From positions 62,001 to 126,000 of the forward strand of contig JAPEUQ010000024.1 of assembly GCA_027946365.1 (NCBI GenBank): a DNA stretch of 64,000 bases, read 5' to 3'. Shown piece after piece: positions 11,466 through 20,700 of this stretch. This DNA is from Kalmusia sp. IMI 367209. Lineage: Eukaryota > Ascomycota > Dothideomycetes > Pleosporales > Didymosphaeriaceae. Position numbers and translations under genes: made by a program. Under the pieces are notes generated by a model. It made no database searches, had not been told where the DNA came from, and was given only the letters and a program-made list of their open reading frames with translations. How positions within the stretch are numbered: the first letter of the stretch is position 1; each line of letters opens with the position of its first letter.

Positions 11466-13777
11466 CTATCGGAACACACCACCATTCCTGGCCGCGTTCC
11501 ACTGATTTTCCTCCTGCTGCTGTTGTTGCTGCTGCTGCTGCTGCTGCGTCGCACTTTGATACCCGTAATATGCATTCGGCCACGGGTTGAACTCTCTCGT
11601 ATATGGAATCGTTGCCTCAGCCGACGGCGCCATGACCGCACTCATCTGGTGGTTCTGCGGCTGCGAGGCGTGGGCCGCATTCCGCGGCATGTTCTGCTGG
11701 TTTATGCCGTACGGATTCTGAGCGTAATGGTTGTATTGCGGGGCTTGAATGGGCTGCGCGGGTTGGAGCTGTTGAGCTGCGGTCTGGAGCTGCTGCATTG
11801 CCTGTTGGGGCGAGGGTTGGGTGTTTTGGAGTTGGATTTGTTGCTGCGGTGTTTGCTGGTGGTGGCTGTGGGATCTGCTGTGTTGGCGTTGTCGTTGTTG
11901 GACGTGGGCCTGAGCTTGTGGGATAGTTTCGGAGGACTGAGATTGATGTTGTGGTTGTGGCCTAGTTGGTTTGGGCACTTGTGCTATTTGTGGAGTTTGC
12001 GCTGGCGTGGTGGATGTTCGCCTTTTTTCAGCTTCCAGCTCTTGTATGCGAGCCTTCGCTTCGTCAAGCTCCCTCTTCATGCGCTCGAGTTCTGAGAGAT
12101 CGTTAGTGGCTCCTTGGGCTTGCCGTGTTGACTCGATGTTAGCAGAGACAGCGGATGAGTGACGCTCTTCGGTTCCCACATCGAGGGAATAGTAGCATTG
12201 CCGCTTCTTGTCGATGCAGGTTTGACAAATTGGTCGCGTTCCATCGCACTGCCTTTAGTCAGCATTGCCGAAGTCTAAAACAGTCTGTAAGGACGGGTTC
12301 TTCATACCTTCGTTTTCTTAGCCTTGCACACGTCGCAGCTGTTTCTCGGTCTCTTTCGAGTGGCGAAATGCGGTTGCGGTTGCGGTTGCGACTGCGGTTG
12401 CGATTGTGGTTGCGGCTGCGGTTGTGTTTGTGGTTGTGTTTGTGTTTGTGGTTGTGGTTGTGGTTGTGGTTGTGATTGTGGTTGTGATTGTAGTTGTGAT
12501 TGTAGTTGTGGTTGTGGTTGTGAATGCGGCTGGACTTGGAATTGTTGTTGCGAGAGATCAGGAAGAGGACGTTGCTGTACAACGATGGGCGATGGGAGTG
12601 GAGGCGGTTCTGGGGGTGAAGGTTCGGACGTAGGATCAGGTCGGATGAGCTCGAGGAGGGAGCGGAGACTCTGTGCTCGCAGATCGCTTTCAAGCGACGT
12701 AGACGACTTTGGGTCCTCTGGTTTTTTCTTCTTCTTCGACCGCTGTCCCTCTGCAGACGGGGCTTCAGGTCGCGGCGGTTTAGGCCGAGTTTGTAGCCTC
12801 TTAAGTGCCTCGGGATCATTCTCCTCAAGGAACTTACGCCTCCTTGAGTCCTTCCGCGGGGGAGGCGCCCGCTCTTCGTACGTCTTGTGTATCGGAACGT
12901 GCTTGTAGAAGACGTCGAGGCTCTGCTTTGTAGCGGAGAATTTGATCGACAGCACGCCTTTGCAATCATAGACGGGCTTGGTGGCACGCTTGCCGAGCTT
13001 CGCGCCCTTGCCGTTGGCGGCGCGATCCTTGTTGAGCAGCGAGTCGTTGCAATAGTAGGAGAAGCGGAAGCTGTCATCCTCACGGCTGTTCCAGCAGTTA
13101 TGGAAGCTGTAGCGGTAGCCGTCGCACTTCTGAATGGCGTCGACGCAGCACTTTGCGATGGCCCGCTGCTTGCGCATCTTCTCCTTGGGGTCTGCCGTTG
13201 GCTGCAAGGCTGCGAGGATGCTCATGGCGACCTTAGGCTCGCTCTTCTTGCCGCTAGTGGTGGGAGTGGTAGTGGAGGAGGAGGAGGCCGTTGCGGGCGG
13301 CGCGAAGTCCAGCGAAAGGCCCATGGCTGGGTCGTAGTGGTGCGCCTGTAGGCCATCTGCGCTGTGAAAGGGCGCGTGATGGGACGCGTCTGTGTGCGGT
13401 TTGAAGTGGGGCTGCGACGACACGGCCTGCTGTTCTTGTTGTTGATGAGGATGATGATGATGTCGTTGTTGTTGCTGCGGCGGCGGCGGCGGCGACGGCT
13501 GGACGTCGGTAGGCGCGGCGACGACGAAGCTCGTCCCTATCCAGAAGGAAAGCTGGCAGTCAGTGTGGTCGGGGTGCTCAGGCGGGTTGTTCAGGTATTC
13601 GCGCAGCGATGTCTCGAAGGCCTCCAGCGAGGCGACCGAGTACGAGATGGTCTTCGCCTGAGGATCGCGGGCCTGGCGTCCACGCGCAAGGGAGACGGGG
13701 CCGCTGAAGACAGCATCCTGTGCGTTCTGGTAGTTGGCGACGGCGACGGCAACGTGAGCAGGGGCAGGTTGCTCCAT
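11466..13777 (-). CDS. Zn2Cys6 transcription factor with an internal zinc cluster and Gln/Pro repeats
   Basis: Two exons (13777-12308 and 12248-11466) encode 750 aa. The 60-nt intron splits the zinc cluster itself: exon 1 ends in SCDVCKAKKTK and exon 2 starts CDGTRPICQTC. Joined, they give C481-x2-C-x6-C491-x6-C-x2-C-x6-C508, a complete fungal binuclear cluster. A heptad-rich helix follows (LSELERMKRELDEAKARIQEL), the usual dimerisation element, then a Gln-rich tail with an 11-Gln run. The N-terminal 480 residues are atypical: a conserved-looking globular part at about 40-90 and 205-320 with Cys/His pairs (C243, C272, H293, H297), poly-Pro/Gln/His tracts, and a long Pro-Gln repeat at about 415-470. 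The cluster is normally near the N-terminus, so this placement is unusual. Its target genes are unknown. Confidence 0.85.
11514..11547. repeat. CTG/CAG trinucleotide repeat encoding poly-Gln
   Basis: Imperfect CTG/TTG triplets on the + strand code for a run of eleven glutamines near the C-terminus of the minus-strand Zn2Cys6 protein. Confidence 0.85.
12365..12540. repeat. Hexanucleotide-type GGTTGC/GGTTGT repeat encoding Pro-Gln
   Basis: About 175 bp of GGTTGY-type units on the + strand encode alternating Pro-Gln/Ser-Gln on the minus strand, just before the zinc cluster. The period is 6 nt, so length changes by whole units keep the frame. The opposite strand reads as Cys/Gly or Val runs, which are artefacts. 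Confidence 0.9.
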
Positions 13778-15421
13778 GACGGCGGAGCCGGAACCCCAGT
13801 CGACTAGCAGCTCCCGTAAGAGTAGAGAGGTCCTACGGGTGTTGTGGTGTATTAGACAGGATTAAGCTGGAGCCGGCCGCCGCTGCTCCTCACCGCCGCC
13901 CTCGCCAACGCGCGGCACCAGCAATGCCAGCAGTACCAGCATTGCATCATGACACCGCAGCCTGCCTCGCGTTGCCGCCGGCAACCTCGCATTGCTTCTT
14001 CCGTCTCTCTCGACTCCAGCCGGGAGAGCACTGAAGAGTGATCGATTACAAGGGCTGGAAATCATACCATCGGCTACGGGACCCTGGACCTAGTTGAAGA
14101 TCGGGTGGATCAAGCACCTTAAGCACACTAACACCCACCTCATCCCCACCCCTACGTGCACGCCTGATGAGCTGCAAGCATGCATTTCCTTTCTGCTGCT
14201 ACGCCGACATTGACCCCTACCAAGCCCACTGTCCAGCGACTAGCCAGACGCATAGTAGGAAACTCAACAAGCAAAAGTGGCCGAGCAGATCGACCAAGTC
14301 CCTTGATATCTACCTACGTGCCCACGTGCCCCTACCCCATACGCATCACTTCTGCTATCTCTGCCAAGTACACATGGTCCTCCAGCAGTCGGATTCTGCC
14401 ATATCATTCACTATATGCCCTACATCATCTCAATCCATCCCAGTCCATTCCCCTCCTCTCCTTGCACATTCACTCCCCTCCTTCCTTCTGCCCCTTCATC
14501 CACCGCATCGTCCCAGAAACCGACGTCTTACCCCATGCGGTAGTATCTAGTACCATGCGGCGTGTTAGTCATATTTAGCGTACGCCCCATTACGACAGAA
14601 TACGCACGCGAGCTGAAAGCTGAACGAAACGCTCATCGTGAGTGGTCCACGGCCACGATCCTCGGATCATCGGGTATTTGGATGGGAAAGAGGCAGGAAT
14701 TGGGTATGATGACGGTGGGAATCTTGCTTTCGGGCGTCGGGGGGTGGATGTGTATAAATGCCTTGTGGCACGCTTCGTGAGGCAGTGACTTGGTTCAACG
14801 ACCCACGACTCGGAACATTTGCAATTCACGGTCAGATGCACGGCGCGAATCACCGGAGTTGCTAAGAACAATGTCTGAGGACGCGAAGTATACACTCCGG
14901 CGTCCTTTGTGTTATGTTTGTGGACATGACTCTCGAAGCGATGATATTAGAGGAACAAAAAAGAAGGCAACATGGAAGATCGGCAGGCAAAAGATATTGG
15001 CTGATCAGACAGTATATTAAGGAACCACGACCCCGAATCCAGCACGGTCGATCCCATCCAAAAACTACGATACTATGCGGCATCGCTCATCCCATCGTCA
15101 AGAACCCTAACGCCATCAGAAATTTCATCCTCCCATATCAGTGGTATCAGTCGCTCAACCAGATCTCCAGACCCGTTTCCTATCATCACATCCAGATTCA
15201 TCCATCCTAAGAAAAATCGTCCATTAAATCCAAAAAAAATCAGAAAGATGAAAGCGAAGATGAAAGCGAAGATGAACAAGAAGAGGGTGTCCAAGGAGTA
15301 AATGTACAACAAGAGGTCTTGATCGCGTCTCAGTGTACGTCTCGATATCGATCCAACGCTTGGGTTCGAACGAGAAAGAGTGGTAAGAAAAGCCTTTTTT
15401 TTCCCTAATATCCGATTACGA
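13778..15421. other. Promoter region of the Zn2Cys6 gene and 3' flank of the C2H2 gene
   Basis: Both flanking genes are on the minus strand. The right part (about 14800-15421) would hold the C2H2 gene's 3' UTR, and the left part the Zn2Cys6 promoter and leader. I see no credible gene. A 12-nt tandem (15247-15282) and a pyrimidine-rich stretch around 14400-14500 are the only structured elements. Confidence 0.6.
15247..15282. repeat. 12-nt tandem repeat
   Basis: GATGAAAGCGAA occurs twice in direct tandem, followed by the degenerate copy GATGAACAAGAA. It is non-coding, 140 bp beyond the 3' end of the C2H2 gene. Confidence 0.85.
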
Positions 15422-17742
15422 TCAAATCATATACTCCCCAAGCCCGGCCGTAACAGCAGGCGCCGGAGCATTAATAATGTTGTCTGGCATCCATGGCCCG
15501 CGCTCTTCGGGCGTCGCGCCGTGCAGCGCCTCCGCGCGCTTCAGCGTTTGCACATCCAGATCCGTGACGTAAGACTTGCCATCAGGCAATTTCATGCGGA
15601 CCTCGAATTCCTGGTCGAGCATCATGTCGTCTTTCCAAAGCCGTCGCGGGCCGTCGTAGACACAGAGAACGCGCTTCTTCATCTTCATCTTGTCGGTCGG
15701 GCAGCCCCAAGAAACGGGGTAGTTCTTTCGCTTCTTGCGGCCCGAACCGGTGATTGCCACGCCGCCTTTGGAAAAGGTCAGCCCAGCCCGAGGACCCCTC
15801 GCACCAGAGGCCTTCGTCACTTTAGAGGGGTTGCCACCCCCGACGTGCGAGACGACACCCCGGGGATGTGTTAGTTGTCAATGCGACTTGGCTTTGATGG
15901 ACCCCTTTCCGGAGCGCGAACGCCGTACGCCGTACGTGTCGTCGTTTGCGTCGTCGATGTCGACTTCTTCCTCTTCTTCCTCTTCATCGTCATCCTCGTA
16001 TTTGGGGACGGTGTATTCGATGCTGTTTGAGAGGCCGTTGCGGTCAAGGGTCTCTGAGACGTCCCTGTCTTCCGCAACCGAGGTCAGAAGGCGCTGGTTG
16101 ATGGCCTCACTGGGATCGGCTTGCTGGACAACGCGCAAGACACAATCATCCAAATGCTCGTAAAACTCTTGCGCATTGGCAAATGTGACGGAGCAAGTAG
16201 AACAAGTACCAGCCATATTTTGCTGCGAACCCGAATAAGGTTTGCGGCCTGTGGGCGACTTCTTCCGGCTGTTAGGCGGGTTCTGCTCGACGTTGTGTAC
16301 CGAAGTCAAGTGTCGCTTGAAGACATCAGCGCGATTGAACGACTTCTCCGCAGCCGAACCAGATCCCGGACAGAAGCCGCACACCATGGTACCCTTGTAG
16401 TGGGTGAGGGTATGTCGGTTCTTGTCGTACTTCCTTGCGAACCCCTTGAGGTGGTATTCGCAAGTAGTAATCGGGCACTTCTCCGGCCGCTCGTTCTGGT
16501 GGGTGAGCATATGCGCCTTGAGGTCCCTTAAAGGACCGTCCGCATTCCGGAAGTGGGCACATGCCCTTTTTCTCTGGCTTCGTCGTCAAGCTCGTAACTG
16601 CTTGCGCTCTTGCGGCTCGTGCCCGAGTGTTGTGAGTGTATTGAAGCATTTGACTGTCGCCTCTGGCCGTTGAAGGCTGAGTATGGCTGGAAACGATGGG
16701 TATCGAGATACGGCGATTGTGAGCCTCTCTTCAAGTTCTTCGATCCTGGACGTTGGCTGTGGGCTGAGATGTTGGACAAAGCCGGGGACGGAGGATGTTC
16801 GACCACACCGAAATAGGGCGACTGCGCTGTCCTAATTTCTGGGTATGGAGAAGGCGGCATGAATGCCATCGGGTTCCCGAGTTGGGTGAGACTGGGATCT
16901 GCTCCAGGGTTAGTGACTGGCACTGGATTGCAGACTTGTTTGGAGATGGGAGGACTGAAGGAGAGCCGACGGGATGATTCAGACGGTGTAATGAGAGTTG
17001 TCTGCCTCTGAGGAGACTGAGAAGATGGACATGTTGGAGTAAAGGAAGAATCTAGACTAGCATCGACGATATCGCCATGTCGCACTTCATTCGAAAGAAG
17101 AGAGTTTCGACGGCCTGCAAATGCGCTCGGCCTTGATGCCGACCACCTCGCCGAAGCAGGAGTAGTAGGTGATTTAAATACATTGGTGTGCAAATCGTCC
17201 GATGCAGTCGTTGCAGAAGACGCGAAAGGAGATGACTCGGGTTTCGAAAGAACGCTGTTTGACTCACCCACACAGCCCGGAACTTTGACGGGTTCTACCA
17301 TGCCATGATACTCGAAGCCTGACGTGAGTCCAAGGCCGCCTGTCAATGGATTCCAGGGTTCGTTGAAGTGTGATGGGGAGCCCATGGCAGACGATGACAC
17401 TGATGCGCCAGACTCTGATGAAGCAGATAGCACTGGTGGCTGGTCCTGGAACGAATGCGCAGTGGAGTGGGGTGATGCCATGGGGCTTGTGTATTGCTGG
17501 AAGGGTCCTTTGACGCCCTGTGCGATGGCATCATAATGGAACTGGAGGTCCTGGGGCCTGGGCGCCTCGGACAGTGAGGGCAAAGGCTCAAAGGGGGCAC
17601 TGAAGGTGGGGTCCATGGGGTAGTTTGTGGACGGGAGGAATGGCTGGGATGTTGGTAGAAAGTCAAGTTGTTGCTCCTGGTTGGAGTACAACTCAAAGTC
17701 GTGCGGCATGCCGGTGGCGGTATACGGAACGTAGTCAACCAT
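15422..17742 (-). CDS. C2H2 zinc-finger transcription factor, frame interrupted in this sequence
   Basis: The gene reads from 17742 leftward. A 400-residue Ser/Pro-rich activation-type N-terminus ends in YELDDEAREKG. The first finger (MCPLPECGRSF, then DLKAHMLTH) is split over three frames: a +1 shift is needed at each of two GGG runs (16564-16566 and 16525-16527 on the + strand as CCC). From about 16525 one frame continues with CPITTC..H-x3-H, CGFC..H-x4-H and CSTC..H-x4-C modules, an acidic stretch and GKGSIKAKSH. A TGA (15880-15878) follows, but the same frame stays open for 151 further codons with ordered-looking sequence (YPVSWGCP, KKRVLCVYDGPRRLWKDD) to 15422. An intron 15928-15812 (GTACGG donor, CTAAC branch, AAG acceptor, phase 0) would remove the TGA. 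A 44-nt intron could bypass the shifts but would delete the first Cys pair. The gene is either mis-sequenced or a recent pseudogene. Targets are unknown. Confidence 0.7.
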
Positions 17743-20700
17743 GGCGAAACTGCAGAGTCGTGGACGGATGAGGACTAAAGATATAGGGCGGGTCAGACCT
17801 CTTTACCAGTAGTGTTAGCATAAGCAGTAAACAGTTATGTACCGACAGGGGGTCCGGACGCGTGCTGGGTTCGAGCGTCTTATAACTACTAGGCAGGGGA
17901 GACTTACCTTGAAACACTGGATTACCCGTGGCCGCTTGGAGCCTGGGGCCGTTGCACGGGTCGGCGAGCTCGATGGCGTCCAATATTGGCTTTCACTGAT
18001 CTGCTGTTGTTCTTGCTGTACAGGTAATAGCGGGAGTGCCCCAGACAGGAATCGATGCGATGGGCCAGAGGCCGACAACCCGGTAGCGAGGAGGGCGGCA
18101 AGCCGAGGTGTGAGTCGCAAAGGGAATGTCGAAGAGAGCTCCAACGTCGGAGACGGCACCGTGTGTGTGTGTAAGTTGAAGCTGATCGGAGGCCTGGACT
18201 GTAGGAGGCTCGGGGGCGAAGTGCGAAGGTTATGTATAAAGCGGCCGTCCTGTCGCGATAGCCCCCAGCACCAACGCTGCGCACGAAGCCACTCGTCCCC
18301 CCGGCTTGCGGACCCTTGCCGGGCCTTCTTGGGCGTGGCATGAGGTGGGAACGGTGAATCCACGCTAGGAAAATAAGAAAGACAGAGTGCGCGAGTACCG
18401 TCCGCCATCAATCCACGTCTCCGCCTCGATCGCGCGCCCCGACCACATCGCGGTAAGACGAGCCCCCCAGAGGTGCGGTGAGGGCGAGCCCCGGCGCTGC
18501 ACCGCGCTGCACCTCGTCCTCGCGACCATGCCGGATACGATGAGCACAGGCGGGCGTGGGCGAGTAAGAAGGCAGCGCGGCGAGAGCCTCCACGCCCAAC
18601 CTGGCAAAGGCAAGCGGATTGGGACGAGCGCCAGGCGATGTGCCGCCAATCTGCACCTCGACCACCGCTTCTGTCGGGGAGCCATGGCCTGCCGTCCACC
18701 GCACTGGGGCCGCCGCTCCGCTGATTCGCGATGCCCTCGCTTTGGCTGGTCGCCGCGAGTATATTTAGGGCATCCAGCGCGTCCGGCGAATGGCGCGCCG
18801 CAGCGACGTGCACCGCCTGTGGCGCAGGCCACCATATACCCAAAGGGGCCGCTCGAGGCTCTGCGCTGCCACCGCTCGTGGGGCTGCCCGCCGGGTCAAG
18901 CTTCTGACCACACCGCGTTTCCCAACACCCTGCGCCCGTCCCCCCCCTGCCTGAATGACGCTGCACCTCGTCGTTGCCATCTGCTATGACTAACGCCGTG
19001 TGCATTCCCGTGCGTCATGTCTGCGGCCTCACCGCCGGCCAGGGCAGCATCGCGAGGCTTCGTCGCGGGAGGGCGGGCTCCGCTGTGGCGGTTGTCGCCG
19101 GTGAAGAAGACCCCCCTTTGGTCCCGGCGAGCCACTGGGCCCAGCGGCAGCGGCAGCGTCAGTGAGCTGTCTAGTTTCATGCTGATGACCATGGGGGGTG
19201 GGGGCTTGCAATCTCGCAAAGCGGTACCGCCAGCCTCCAGAAGCCCAGCACAAAGGCCAGCACAGAGCGTCCCCTCTGTCGGCCTCACGGTCCATCGAGT
19301 CGACCGTAATACTCGGGCTTTTCGTTCCGCGTCCATGCGGCCTACCGGGTCCGCGCAATCATCCTAATGCTCACGCTCGTGGTCCCTGAATCCTCTGGCC
19401 CGATGTCATGGATAAGGTTGCTGAGAAGCGTGAACGACACCCTGTCCAGGAAGCACACAGCCTATCACGCCGCCGCCCGACCCTTCTTCTGCGGTGCAAC
19501 CAGACTTCCTTCGGCGCATCAGTATTGCCTGCGTTGCCGTGCCACGGGACTTCCTGCGAGACACAATGTAACTCCTCTCTCCAACCCGGGTGCATGCCAC
19601 ATCGCCATGTCTGACATCCACTCCGTCGCCGACAGTACCGTGAAAACTTGGCTGCTCGAACATGCACGTGAAGGGGTGGGGAGCGGGGTGTTGGCATTCG
19701 AACCTGTGTGGCATTTGCGGGGAGAGCAAAACGGCAGCCCCTCACCCACAGAAAGCTGCGCTGGGTGCTTGGGCCACGCGTTGTCAATCGATACCACTAC
19801 CCATGGCCTAGCAAGGCTAGCTATCGCGAAAGCGCCATACGATGGTTAACAATAGCAGCATGAAGCTTCCATGGAGAGGCGTCACGGTAGCCTGCGGTCC
19901 AACCACAATCCGCCGTGTTCAGAGACGATGCTGTCAGTCTAATCTTGTAGTCTTAGTCGGAGAGCAAGCATATACAAGCTCCGTGGGGGGATCCGGATTG
20001 CGATGTGCAATAGATACACGTCAGAATTCAGTACTCGGACGTGCTTGTATGTAATTCCAAGAGATCTCGCTGCAACAGTGCAAGACGAGGTAAAAGTTCA
20101 AGGGTTGGTGTGGCTGCTGCACCGCCACAGGTCCGTATCTCGCACCTATATATAGTGGACGGCGAGCAGAGAGACGGGTGGCGTCCTATCAGCGGGCGTG
20201 GCAGGCCCTAAGAACGTGCTTCATGTGCGTGATTTGGCTTCCCGCGATACGATAGGTTTTGCACGGCCACGGTTCCCAAAAGACCTTGCCTGGGCCCTCT
20301 TGTGTTGACCTGTACCCTGCCGTACATGCTCGTGTTCTGCACATCGAGGGTCGAACACCGATCTAGGACAAGAACGGCCAGTTTCGCGAATGGGTTTGCC
20401 CGACGATAATATGAAAATCTCCCAAGACGACTTGTGCCTGACCGGAGATCAGAGGATGCAGGAGTTGTCTCGTGTCGTGTACCTGTTGTGCACGATTTGA
20501 ATTGTGATTGGCAGTGAACGAGTAATCGGTTCTATTAAAAAATCGTCTGGGCGTTGGATCGTTGCTGAGCGCACACAATCTTAACTGTCAGAATCGGCAT
20601 GCGATTGCGCCGGTCTGATGGAGAGAAAGAGCCCCCACTCAGCAAAACCGAACTCAGGGGCGAGATGGCGACGGAGCCGCTCCTGTGATACGAGCGACTG

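Noticed and set aside
11523..12095. 190-codon + strand frame over the Zn2Cys6 gene
   Set aside because: Leu/Val/Arg runs are the antisense of Gln/Pro repeat codons of the real minus-strand gene.
12324..12908. Cys/Gly-rich + strand frame resembling a metallothionein-like protein
   Set aside because: It is the complement of Pro-Gln repeats; the minus strand carries a coherent protein with a zinc cluster.
15355..15375. GGTTCGAAC as a tRNA B box
   Set aside because: No matching A box or cloverleaf could be built around it; the same holds for similar words near 17868 and 59641.
17815..19005. 396-codon minus-strand frame
   Set aside because: Lies in the GC-rich promoter region of the C2H2 gene. 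Arg/Gly/Ala-rich with no conserved block; equally long frames exist on the other strand.
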